Shown here: positions 51,230-59,030 of the stretch, in pieces
How positions within the stretch are numbered: position 1 is the first letter of the stretch
Layout of the letters: each line of letters starts with the position of its first letter
Program-made: the position numbers and the translations under genes
Assembly (NCBI GenBank): GCA_944390825.1
Contig: CALXRG010000009.1
Coordinates: 1-64,000 of the forward strand
From: an uncultured Akkermansia sp.
Lineage (GTDB): Bacteria; Verrucomicrobiota; Verrucomicrobiia; Verrucomicrobiales; Akkermansiaceae
Direction of reading: 5' to 3'
Length of the DNA stretch: 64,000 nucleotides
The notes under the pieces: generated by a model
Told to the model about the DNA's origin: nothing
What the model saw: the letters and a program-made list of their open reading frames with translations, nothing else
The model's database searches: none

Positions 51230-52519
51230 TCAGCAAACTTGGCAAGGCACAAGAATGGCATCGGCCATGCCGTGGATTTTTTTCTTCTCCTGTGGCGTGA
51301 TGGTGGCAAGGCATCCCCCGAGGCTGGTGCGGCCGCCCTGGCTCCGGAAGTAATAGGGGCAGAGCCGGACGCGTCCTCGCATGATTTGCACACTGCCGTC
51401 AGGTGCGTAGAAGGGATGCTCAACCACTTCCGCTTCCCGAAACTCCTGCATCAGCCAGGGTTTGTCCGGGAAATCGTTCAGGGCTCGCTCCAGGGCGCCG
51501 GTCCATTCATCGCAGGGTACATCATGGCCGATGATGACTCCGCGGGAGCCCCAGGCTGACGGGTCAAAGCCGGAGATTTTGAGCACGAGCCGGCGCTCGT
51601 TCCGGCCGAGGGCTGACACTTCCCGCCAGCTGTGAAGATTCAGCCAGGGCAGGGCTGCCTGCGGTGGCAGCGGGGCCGGGTCGACGATCCAGCCGTGTGG
51701 AATAAGCTGCCGGAGTCGATTGAGGTGGGCGCTGCGCAGGTGCTGCTTCCAGTATGCTTGCAGACCCGGGCAGTGCAGGAGAGCCAGCCAGATTTTTTCC
51801 TCCTGGTGCTCGATGGGGGGCGGACTCATGCGGAACTCTCCCCGCGAAGCTGACTCCAGCAGGGAGCGAGCGGATGGAATGGCAGCCCAATCAAAAAGCT
51901 CAAAAAAACGGTACAGGCAGGAGCCTTCGGGCAGACTGTTGGGAAGCGACTCCGCATCGGTGCAGGTGAAGCCCTCCCCAAGAGCGTGGGCCAGGTACTC
52001 CATCTCGGGGCGGTAATCGGACGATTCCTGCGACACCGCAATCACTGCCCCCTCCGGGTGAGCACAGCGGAATCCATCGGCTATACCCTCTGCTCCACCC
52101 AGCACCCGGTACCCGGCTGCTGCGTACGCTCGGGAAAGAAAAAGCGTTATCCCCATGCCACCCGGTACGCTGTCCAGCTCAGAAAGTGCCAGCCCGTCTG
52201 CGCATCGCAACAAGTCGGGGCGGATGATCGCCGCTGCTTTCGTGCCCCGGATTCGCCGCTGCGCTTCCACCAACCAGGCAGGTTTTCCCGCATCCAGCAC
52301 AGAAGCGAGCCATGGAGCTTCTTCCCCTGCGGCGGAGCTGCGGTAGAGATCGTGAGCCGCGTCCTGAAAGCAGGCAAGCACGTGCCCAAGCCCTTCCAGT
52401 TGCCTGACTTCCGCCTTGCCCAGGCTCAAGGGCTGTGGTGAAACGCGCCACGGTATGCCCGGTGTCCGGAACAGACCACCGGAAGGCAAAGCGCGCAGGA
52501 TACTCTCAGGGGTGACCAT
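51230..52519 (-). CDS. ATP-grasp-like protein of unknown substrate
   Basis: 429 residues. RPDLLRCADGLALSELDSVP followed by GGMG (near 100-125) resembles circularly permuted ATP-grasp / glutathionylspermidine-synthase-type proteins. Later segments RRLVLKISGFDPSAWGSRGV (near 310) and PWLMQEFREAEVVEHPFY (near 360) could supply the ATP Lys and the metal Glu residues. Such enzymes join a carboxylate to an amine or thiol, but the substrates cannot be read. Start at 52519 follows a promoter by 6 bases. Leads a three-gene unit with two sigma factors, an odd pairing. Confidence 0.6.
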   Translation of the reverse strand: MVTPESILRALPSGGLFRTPGIPWRVSPQPLSLGKAEVRQLEGLGHVLACFQDAAHDLYRSSAAGEEAPWLASVLDAGKPAWLVEAQRRIRGTKAAAIIRPDLLRCADGLALSELDSVPGGMGITLFLSRAYAAAGYRVLGGAEGIADGFRCAHPEGAVIAVSQESSDYRPEMEYLAHALGEGFTCTDAESLPNSLPEGSCLYRFFELFDWAAIPSARSLLESASRGEFRMSPPPIEHQEEKIWLALLHCPGLQAYWKQHLRSAHLNRLRQLIPHGWIVDPAPLPPQAALPWLNLHSWREVSALGRNERRLVLKISGFDPSAWGSRGVIIGHDVPCDEWTGALERALNDFPDKPWLMQEFREAEVVEHPFYAPDGSVQIMRGRVRLCPYYFRSQGGRTSLGGCLATITPQEKKKIHGMADAILVPCQVC

Positions 52520-52525
52520 GGGCGC

Positions 52526-52554
52526 ATTTTAGGCACGATGATTCGCTCTGTAAA
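52526..52554 (-). promoter_or_regulatory. Promoter of the ATP-grasp/sigma unit, TTTACA-17-TAAAAT
   Basis: TTTACA (52549-52554) and TAAAAT (52526-52531) on the minus strand; 6 bases between the -10 box and the ATG, so leaderless. Confidence 0.6.
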
Positions 52555-52664
52555 GAGAAAACACACCTCCTTTTCTTCCGTGTACCCCTTTCCCTTCAGG
52601 TCGTTTTTCCTCAGGGAAACCCGCCAAAGGGTAACAACTAGACTAAAATAATTCTAAAATATGC

Positions 52665-52693
52665 TTGCAGAACCGCCCTCCTCATGATAAAAG
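52665..52693 (+). promoter_or_regulatory. Possible ferritin-gene promoter, TTGCAG-17-TAAAAG
   Basis: TTGCAG (52665-52670) and TAAAAG (52688-52693); the gene starts 80 bases further. The preceding 40 bases are AT-rich (CTAAAATAATTCTAAAAT), which may be an up element or a repressor site. Confidence 0.35.
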
Positions 52694-52772
52694 AAAAGCA
52701 GCCGGGGGCTCTCTGAACAGGATGGGAGGATTCCCCCGCTGAAAAAACGCTAATCACCAAACAGAAGAAATT

Positions 52773-53102
52773 ATGCCTGAGTTCAGTCAATCATTCAGTG
52801 GTCTTGCTGCCAACCGCAAACTGACGCACAGCGAATTGGTCCGCGCTATCCGTTTTATGATTTCCGCGGAGTATGAAGCCATCCAGATGTACGAGCAGCT
52901 CGCTGAGTCCATCGATAACAAACTTGCCGCCAAGGTGCTGCTGGATGTGGCCGATGAGGAAAAAGAACACGCGGGAGAGTTCCGCCGTCTGCTTTGCATG
53001 CTTTCCCCGGAGGACGAGAAGTTCTATGCTTCCGGAGCAGAGGAAACAGACGAACATGCCGAGGAGCTGGGGCTGAAGCCCTGCGACAGCAAGTCTCTCT
53101 GA
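52773..53102 (+). CDS. Ferritin-like protein of the encapsulated-ferritin / rubrerythrin type
   Basis: 109 residues, two long helices. LTHSELVRAIRFMISAEYEA (Glu ligands E33 and E35), IQMYEQLAESIDNKLAAKVL, then LDVADEEKEHAGEFRRLL with E62, E63 and H66 gives the E...ExxH iron site. The layout closely follows the ferritin-like domain fused to the encapsulin of Pyrococcus and the stand-alone encapsulated ferritins, which oxidise and store iron inside a protein shell. No encapsulin lies next to it, and the C-terminus (KPCDSKSL) is not a known cargo tag. It may equally act alone. Single gene with its own leader. Confidence 0.8.
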   Translation: MPEFSQSFSGLAANRKLTHSELVRAIRFMISAEYEAIQMYEQLAESIDNKLAAKVLLDVADEEKEHAGEFRRLLCMLSPEDEKFYASGAEETDEHAEELGLKPCDSKSL

Positions 53103-53186
53103 GGCGCGCTTTTGCTGCCGTCATTGTGCCCGGGTGCGGCGTGGCTGCACCCGGTTTTTTCGTCGGCGGTGCGGGGTGCTTTGAGG

Positions 53187-53215
53187 TTGACAGGCCGGCA
53201 GGCTTCGGGTATGCT
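53187..53215 (+). promoter_or_regulatory. rlmI promoter, TTGACA-17-TATGCT
   Basis: TTGACA (53187-53192) and TATGCT (53210-53215); 10 bases to the ATG at 53226. Near-leaderless, and it fixes the start codon. Confidence 0.7.
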
Positions 53216-53225
53216 TGGCGGCGTT

Positions 53226-54410
53226 ATGGCAGGTCTCATTATCGCGCCTAAGGCTCGCATCTTTCACGGTCACGACTGGGTATACGGAACAGAGGTTCGC
53301 ACGGTGTTCGGCAATCCGAAGCCTGGCGATGTGGTGCTGCTCAAGGATCAGCGTGACCGCTACCTGGGCTCGGCGATGTACAACCCGCATTCGCAGATTA
53401 TTGCACGGCGTTTTTCCCGCCGCAAGCAGGATCTGGACCGGGATTTCTTTGCCCGGCGTATTTCCCAGGCAGTGATGCTGCGCGAGCGCTGGCTGCCGGG
53501 GGAGGAGATGATGCGCCTGGTGTGGAGTGAGAGCGACGGCTTGCCGGGGCTTATCGTGGACCGCTATGCTGATGTGCTCGTGGTGCAGACGCTGACGCTG
53601 GCCATGTACCAGCGCTTGGGACTGATCCGCGATATTCTCGGGGACCTGCTGCAGCCGCGCAGTATTATCGTGCGCAACGATTCGCCAATGCTGGTGGCGG
53701 AGGGAATCGAACAGGAGACATACATCGCCGCCGGAGAGGAACCTCAGCCTTTCGTGGCGACGGGCCGCGGCATGAAGTTCCTGGTTGATCTGGCCACCGG
53801 CCAGAAGACAGGACTTTACCTGGATCAGATGGACAATTATCAGGCCGTGGCCAAGTACGCCCGGGGACGCCGGGTGCTCGATTGCTTCTGTAATCAGGGT
53901 GGCTTTGCTCTGGCCTGTGCGAAAGCGGGCGCCGCCAGTGTGACAGCGGTCGATATCTCAGAGGATGCGGTTGCGGCGGTGCGCCGAAATGCAGAGCTTA
54001 ACGGTGTGAGCGTGGAGGCGGTGACTGAAAATGCGTTTGATTTTCTGAAGCGTGAGAGCGATCTGGTGCGCAACGGAGGCGAACCCAAGTGGGATCTGAT
54101 CATCTTGGACCCCCCCAGTTTCACCCGCAACAAAAAGAGCCTGGCCGGCGCTTTGCGCGGGTACAAAGAAATTCACCTGCGCGCGATGAAAATGCTGCCT
54201 GTGGGTGGTGTTCTGTCCTCGTTCTGCTGCTCTCATCATGCCGGGGCTTCTGTTTTCAGGCAGACTATTGCAGATGCTGCTGTGGATGGTCACTGCACAC
54301 TGCGGCTCATGGAAACTCACGGGCAGAGTGTGGACCACCCCATCCTGTTGAATATCCCTGAGACGGAGTATCTGAAAGGCTTCACGTTTGAGATGGTCCC
54401 CGGGCGCTGA
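53226..54410 (+). CDS. rlmI: 23S rRNA (cytosine) methyltransferase RlmI-like
   Basis: 394 residues from the ATG at 53226. PUA-like N-terminus (LIIAPKARIFHGHDWVYGTEV, PGDVVLLKDQRDRYLGSAMY), then the central domain LVWSESDGLPGLIVDRYAD, and a Rossmann methyltransferase: TGLYLDQMDNYQAVAKYARG, VLDCFCNQGGFALACAKAGA, ILDPPSFTRNKK (catalytic DPPSF), CCSHH. This matches RlmI/RlmK/YccW family enzymes, which methylate C5 of a cytosine in 23S rRNA. The upstream frame from 53112 is excluded by the promoter. The exact target base is inferred from the family only. Confidence 0.92.
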   Translation: MAGLIIAPKARIFHGHDWVYGTEVRTVFGNPKPGDVVLLKDQRDRYLGSAMYNPHSQIIARRFSRRKQDLDRDFFARRISQAVMLRERWLPGEEMMRLVWSESDGLPGLIVDRYADVLVVQTLTLAMYQRLGLIRDILGDLLQPRSIIVRNDSPMLVAEGIEQETYIAAGEEPQPFVATGRGMKFLVDLATGQKTGLYLDQMDNYQAVAKYARGRRVLDCFCNQGGFALACAKAGAASVTAVDISEDAVAAVRRNAELNGVSVEAVTENAFDFLKRESDLVRNGGEPKWDLIILDPPSFTRNKKSLAGALRGYKEIHLRAMKMLPVGGVLSSFCCSHHAGASVFRQTIADAAVDGHCTLRLMETHGQSVDHPILLNIPETEYLKGFTFEMVPGR

Positions 54411-54571
54411 CCCGGACGGGAAATGCCAAGGTGTTTCCGTGTTTTCTCCCTGCGACTTTCACTCAGTCGCACAGCGGTCGCCCGGATTCGCACCGGGTCA
54501 GCAGTCGTGTTATTTTGATAAAAGTTTCATTTTAAGAAAAAGGGATGTCCGTGCGGGCGTACTTCTGCTAT

Positions 54572-55744
54572 ATGGAACACTCGCTACTGCCTGATTCCGC
54601 CTACGCGAACACCAAGCCCCACTACCAGATCCTGGATGGGCTCCGGGGCGTTGCTGCGATTCTCGTTGTGATTTATCACGTGTTTGAGGGACTGGCGATT
54701 TCTTCCGGCTCGCCTTCCATCATCGTGATCAATCACGGATACCTCGCGGTAGATTTCTTCTTCATCCTGTCCGGGTTCGTGGTGGGCTACGCCTACGATG
54801 ATCGGATAGGCAAGAGTATGAGCCTCTGGCAGTTTGCTAAACGCCGGCTCATCCGCTTGCATCCCATGATTGTCTTGGCTGCGGTGCTGGGTGCGATATC
54901 ATTTTTCGTTGAGCGCGACGTCCTGGGGAACGGCGAAGCCGTGCCGGGAGCGCTGATTCTGCTGGCGTTGCTTTGTACGGTCTTGTTCATTCCCGCGGTA
55001 CCGCAGAGCTGTCATGAGGTGCGGGGAGGTGGTGAAATGTTCCCCCTCAATGGGCCGGTGTGGTCGCTCTTTTTTGAATACATCGGCAACCTGCTGTACG
55101 CGCTGTTTATCCATCGTCTGTCCAACAAGACCCTGCTGGGCCTCACCGTCGTTCTGGGCGCAGGCCTCGCCTGGTTCGCCGTGACAGATGCTTCAGCCTG
55201 CGGTTTCCTGAGCGTGGGGTGGAAGTGCGAGCCACTTCATATGGCGGGTGGATTGCTGCGCATGCTGTTCCCCTTCTGCGCGGGGCTGCTGATGGCCCGT
55301 TGTGTTACGCCCGGCCGGGTGCGGGGGGCTTTCTGGATTTGCAGTGCTGCGCTCATAGTTCTGTTTATGGTGCCGTACTTGCCTGGGGCGGCCGGGGGAT
55401 GTCTTTTCAACGGCATTTATGAAGCGTTCTGCATCATTTGCCTCTTCCCTTTGCTGCTTTGGGTTGGAGCCTCAGGAACCCTCGGAGGGGGAGCGGGTGC
55501 CATTTCATCCCGCGTGTGCAATTTCCTCGGCAACATGTCATACCCCCTCTATGCCGTGCATTATCCTGTCATGTATTTGCTGTACAGCTGGATGCTCGCG
55601 CATGAGGTAAGAACCCTCCAAGAGGCGTTACCCATGGGCGCTTTGGCAGTCATCTGCAGCCTGCTGTTGGCATTTGCAAGCTGGAAATTCTATGACGTAC
55701 CGGTGCGCAGATGGCTGACACGGATATGGAGACCGACCTCCTGA
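54572..55744 (+). CDS. Membrane acyltransferase, family 3 (OafA/YrhL-like)
   Basis: 390 residues from the ATG at 54572 (MEHSLLPDSAY); 9 more are possible from 54545. About ten hydrophobic segments. The acyltransferase-3 signature is at the start: ILDGLRGVAAILVVIYHVFE (catalytic His near 35), NHGYLAVDFFFILSGFVVGY, and KRRLIRLHPMIVLA. It transfers acetyl or similar groups from cytoplasmic donors to sugars or lipids of the envelope; the acceptor is unknown. A single gene after rlmI with 160 bases between. Confidence 0.9.
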   Translation: MEHSLLPDSAYANTKPHYQILDGLRGVAAILVVIYHVFEGLAISSGSPSIIVINHGYLAVDFFFILSGFVVGYAYDDRIGKSMSLWQFAKRRLIRLHPMIVLAAVLGAISFFVERDVLGNGEAVPGALILLALLCTVLFIPAVPQSCHEVRGGGEMFPLNGPVWSLFFEYIGNLLYALFIHRLSNKTLLGLTVVLGAGLAWFAVTDASACGFLSVGWKCEPLHMAGGLLRMLFPFCAGLLMARCVTPGRVRGAFWICSAALIVLFMVPYLPGAAGGCLFNGIYEAFCIICLFPLLLWVGASGTLGGGAGAISSRVCNFLGNMSYPLYAVHYPVMYLLYSWMLAHEVRTLQEALPMGALAVICSLLLAFASWKFYDVPVRRWLTRIWRPTS

Positions 55745-56055
55745 GCTATATCTCTCCGGGACAGGTTGGGGTGGCCCTTAAAAAAAACGGCCCAACGAAC
55801 CCCCGGTCCCGGAAAAACACCGCGGGGCATCACGTGGTAAAGACATGCCGGGGCATGCGGCCTCCCATTCTCCGGAGGAGTGTCTAAAAGGCCGCCCTGC
55901 AACAAACAGGCTGCCTGCAGCAACGTTGAGGGCTAAGCTACGGCAGTTTTCCCCTCGGCACGGGCCACCTCACGGTTGCTGTTTTCCCCTTTGTATGATT
56001 TACTTGTTCCCGTTCCGTATGACACAGCGGTGTTTGTTATGCAGGCTTGCCGGAA
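55745..56055. other. Gene-free stretch after the acyltransferase
   Basis: About 310 bases with no gene. GC-rich hairpin-forming sequence around 55785-55830 (after a run of eight A) may end transcription from either side; no precise terminator is claimed. Confidence 0.45.
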
Positions 56056-56085
56056 TTGACAGCGGGTCACAGGGCATGCTACAAT
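56056..56085 (+). promoter_or_regulatory. Promoter TTGACA-18-TACAAT
   Basis: TTGACA (56056-56061) and TACAAT (56080-56085), start site near 56092; leader of about 58 bases to the ATG at 56151. Confidence 0.6.
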
Positions 56086-56150
56086 GAGGCCGTGGTTTGG
56101 ATGGGGGACGTTACGTGCCACCTGTCGACATCCTTTTTGGACTAAGATAC

Positions 56151-56777
56151 ATGAAAACACTTTTCTTATCTGTATTGGCCGCTGCCGGCATGGCTATGGC
56201 AGTGAATGTCCCGACGCCCAAAATTTTTCTGACGAGCACGGAAGCGTCGGAGAGCGCGGAGCGCGGGGATTATTACGGGTTCACCCTGTCGCTGGCGGAT
56301 GCCTTCATGGTGACCGTCCCTCGCGGCGAATTGCCCCAGAGCGGTACGGTCATCCTCAACAGTATCACCCTCCAGAACCGTACGACAGAAACACCTCAGT
56401 ATCAGGTGGCCCCTTCGATGCGCGTAGCCATATACACGCCGGATCAGCAATTCGTCGGTCTTTCCTCTGAGACATTCCTGACGGGCAAAGGAAAAGCCAA
56501 TACCTACGTGTTTATGGGGGTGGAGTTGGATGTCAAAACACGTTATACGTTTATTTTTGTCTCTCCGGACGTGACAACTGAGTTTCTTGCAACAACACAA
56601 GGCCTGCCTCCGCTTGAAAAGCGCGTGCGCTTCGGATTGGAACTTTATTCCTATACCAGTGACAAGGGAGCTGATAGCGACTGCCTTTTCCTCAACAAGG
56701 CTTTGAACAATTATCAAACAGGTTCATTCCTGCCGGTGGTGACGTTCCAGACCTTTATTGTGCCGCCTCAGTCCTGA
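56151..56777 (+). CDS. Exported protein of unknown function
   Basis: 208 residues from the ATG at 56151. Signal peptide MKTLFLSVLAAAGMAMA. The mature part is rich in Thr, Val and Phe, with beta-type segments such as GTVILNSITLQNRTTETPQY, MRVAIYTPDQQFVGLSSETF, VGKxx-like KANTYVFMGVELDVKTRYTF and FLPVVTFQTFIVPPQS. No domain is recognised; a beta sandwich is likely. Ends with a good terminator hairpin. Similar exported proteins of about this size are frequent near autotransporter-like genes in this group, which is only an impression. Confidence 0.7.
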   Translation: MKTLFLSVLAAAGMAMAVNVPTPKIFLTSTEASESAERGDYYGFTLSLADAFMVTVPRGELPQSGTVILNSITLQNRTTETPQYQVAPSMRVAIYTPDQQFVGLSSETFLTGKGKANTYVFMGVELDVKTRYTFIFVSPDVTTEFLATTQGLPPLEKRVRFGLELYSYTSDKGADSDCLFLNKALNNYQTGSFLPVVTFQTFIVPPQS

Positions 56778-56804
56778 GCCTTGGTCCGTTTGGTTTGATA
56801 ATCG

Positions 56805-56838
56805 AAGTCCCGGTTGCCGAATGGAGCCGGGGCTTTTG
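56805..56838 (+). terminator. Terminator after the exported protein gene
   Basis: AAGTCCCGG (56805-56813) pairs with CCGGGGCTT (56827-56835) with one wobble; TTTG follows. 28 bases past the stop. Confidence 0.7.
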
Positions 56839-57085
56839 TATTTACTGAGCAGGAATCCGGATGCGATGAGAGATAAAAGTACGAAGCAGATCACCAGGCA
56901 AGGCACGGAGGAGCTGCTCCCAGTACCCCGGCAAAAACACACTCACGGAAAGACTTGACCGCTTCTTCCAGCCCTGCCGGGGATAAGCATGGGCGACTTC
57001 CAAGCCGCCCTGCTAAAGTCTCAGTGATCGCAGCGTTCCGGATTTTGCAACGCATGGTATGCTTTCGGTTGGCTCACCAGGCTGC
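56839..57085. other. Intergenic stretch before the HD phosphohydrolase
   Basis: About 250 bases; no gene recognised. Confidence 0.45.
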
Positions 57086-57114
57086 TTGACAATTCAAGCC
57101 GGAGCCTGTATACT
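57086..57114 (+). promoter_or_regulatory. Promoter of the HD phosphohydrolase, TTGACA-17-TATACT
   Basis: Consensus TTGACA (57086-57091) and TATACT (57109-57114). Start near 57121, leader about 13 bases to the ATG at 57134. Confidence 0.75.
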
Positions 57115-57133
57115 GTGCAGACGCCCACAGCAT

Positions 57134-58663
57134 ATGAGGAAGTTTCTAGCCACCCCCTTAACGGGTCACCACCGGGAAGAACCGTCGGATGCACCTGACC
57201 AGAGCCGCAACGCTAAAATCGCCGTAGCGCTGATTGGTCTCATATGTATTTGTGCCGTGGCGGTGATGACTGCCGACGATGTAAGGGAATCAGCATACCG
57301 GGTGAGCTGGCTGGTGCTGTCATCTGTGGTGCTGTGGGTGATCGGCAACGTCACAAAGTGGAGTTCGGGGTCTTCGGCCCGCGAGCTGGGTGTGGCATTT
57401 TGCATGGTCATTGTCCAGATGCTGGTGCTTTGGCTGATCTTCTCTGCGTATGAGATTGTGGTGAGACATATCGATGTGCCAATCCTGCACCGCCAGCTTC
57501 TTCTCATTATCCCCTACATGCTAGCGCCCGTCACCGTTACTGTCCTGACAGGAGCCACGCTGGGCATGTACACGGTGCTGGCGTGCGCGTTTTTTGGCTT
57601 GGCGATGTTCCCGGAAAACTGTCCGAATGAGGTAGCGGGCAATTATTTGATCATCAGTTTGCTGGCCGGAATCGTCAGTACGCGCTATGCCCGATACGAA
57701 AAGCGCGTAGAACCCCTGATCGGAGGGTTGATATCGGGTGGCATTGTGTTTGTCTCGGCACTGGCGTTGAATACATTTCGCTTGGACGGGCAGCCGTTGA
57801 GTTTTCATGCGTTGCTGGTGTCACTCCTGGTAGCAATGGCAGTTAATCTGACGACGGTCATACTGTTTGCAGGAGCGGTGCCAGTGCTGGAGAACCTCTC
57901 CCGCCTCTTTACTCCAATGACATGGCGGGAGCGGGCTGCGGGAAACCATCCGCTGCTTGTGCAGCTCAAGCAAAAAGCTCCAGGTACCTTTGCTCATTGC
58001 CAGGAGGTGAAGATCCTGGCCGAGGCGGCAGCAATCGCCTTGGATGCAGATGATGATCTGGTAGGGGCTTGTGCTCTTTTTCACGATATTGGAAAATTGT
58101 CAAAACCAGAGTACTTTTCCGAAAATATCCAGGACCAGACCGCGACGCCGCACAACGCGCTGACACCGGAAGCCAGCGCTCTCATCATCCTTGGTCATGT
58201 GGATGAGGGTGTGAGACTTGCCCAGGAGTATGGGCTGGAATCCCGCATCATTGACGCCATCAGGGAACACCACGGCAAGTCCAATGTTTACTTTTTCTAT
58301 CGCAAAGCGATGGATTTGTACGAGGAAAGCCTGCGTAAATTCAATGAAGGGTTGGTGGATACCGAACCCCAACCGGTCGATATTAATAACTTTTCATACA
58401 AAGGCCCCGTACCCCGCTCACGGGAAACAGCGATTGTGAGCATGGCTGACGCGGTGGAAAGTGCAACCCGCTCGCTGAATCACGCCTCGATGGAGGATTA
58501 CCGCAATATGATAGAGAACATCTTCCGGGCCCGAGTCCTCGATGGGCATCTGAACGATAGCGGGCTGACCCTTGGAGATCTTGAGGTGATGAAAGACGCC
58601 TTTGTCTCCGCTATTTGCGCGAGCCATCACAGCCGCATCCAGTACCCCAAGGCCGTGGTGTAG
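57134..58663 (+). CDS. Membrane HD-domain phosphohydrolase related to PgpH (7TM-HD), without the sensor domain
   Basis: 509 residues from the ATG at 57134; the frame from 57059 starts before the promoter. Seven or eight hydrophobic segments lie in residues 30-270. The HD domain starts near 285: NHPLLVQLKQKAPGTFAHCQ, then GACALFHDIGKLSKPEYFSEN (HD near 315), LGHVDEGVRLAQEYGLE, IREHHGKSNVYFFY. In PgpH-type enzymes this domain hydrolyses cyclic di-AMP. Those proteins also have about 250 extracellular residues (7TMR-HDED) in front; here only about 30 polar residues precede the first helix. The substrate is inferred. Confidence 0.85.
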   Translation: MRKFLATPLTGHHREEPSDAPDQSRNAKIAVALIGLICICAVAVMTADDVRESAYRVSWLVLSSVVLWVIGNVTKWSSGSSARELGVAFCMVIVQMLVLWLIFSAYEIVVRHIDVPILHRQLLLIIPYMLAPVTVTVLTGATLGMYTVLACAFFGLAMFPENCPNEVAGNYLIISLLAGIVSTRYARYEKRVEPLIGGLISGGIVFVSALALNTFRLDGQPLSFHALLVSLLVAMAVNLTTVILFAGAVPVLENLSRLFTPMTWRERAAGNHPLLVQLKQKAPGTFAHCQEVKILAEAAAIALDADDDLVGACALFHDIGKLSKPEYFSENIQDQTATPHNALTPEASALIILGHVDEGVRLAQEYGLESRIIDAIREHHGKSNVYFFYRKAMDLYEESLRKFNEGLVDTEPQPVDINNFSYKGPVPRSRETAIVSMADAVESATRSLNHASMEDYRNMIENIFRARVLDGHLNDSGLTLGDLEVMKDAFVSAICASHHSRIQYPKAVV

Positions 58664-58699
58664 AGTGCTGCTCTTCCGGCCTGGCCTTCTCCCCGGGTG

Positions 58700-58892
58700 C
58701 GGTGGACGAATTGCCGCCGGTGCAGAGATCAATCGGCGGACAGAGCGGGTCGTGCAGCTCCCGGTCGGTGGCAGTTGGGGTGGCTACACCAGCAAAATCC
58801 TCCAGTTTGCAGCAGGTCTCATTGGAGCCATACTTCCCCTGACTGGTTACTACATGTGGTGGCGGCGTACCCATCCCAAGAGGAAGTCTTGA
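58700..58892 (+). pseudogene. 3' remnant of a PepSY-associated membrane protein
   Basis: The last 45 codons encode GGSWGGYTSKILQFAAGL then IGAILPLTGYYMWWRRTH, which is the conserved C-terminal helix of PepSY-TM proteins (the G-L-x-x-x-x-P-x-T-G-x-x-x-W pattern). Upstream the match fades within about 20 residues and the frame enters the end of the HD gene. Only a 3' fragment is left, so the gene is dead. Confidence 0.55.
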
Positions 58893-58928
58893 CGGGGGGC
58901 CGGGAGGTATCGGGGGGCCGGAAGGTAT
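58893..58928. repeat. Two 18-bp tandem repeats
   Basis: CGGGGGGCCGGGAGGTAT (58893-58910) and CGGGGGGCCGGAAGGTAT (58911-58928), 17 of 18 identical, directly after the PepSY remnant stop. Confidence 0.75.
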
Positions 58929-59030
58929 GCCTAACCCTCTGGCCGGGGCGTGATGCATGGCGGTCGATCAGGAGACAGAAGTGCGCCGGCTGTGCCCACA
59001 GGGCGAGCGGCGTGCCGGGGGCTTTTATCT

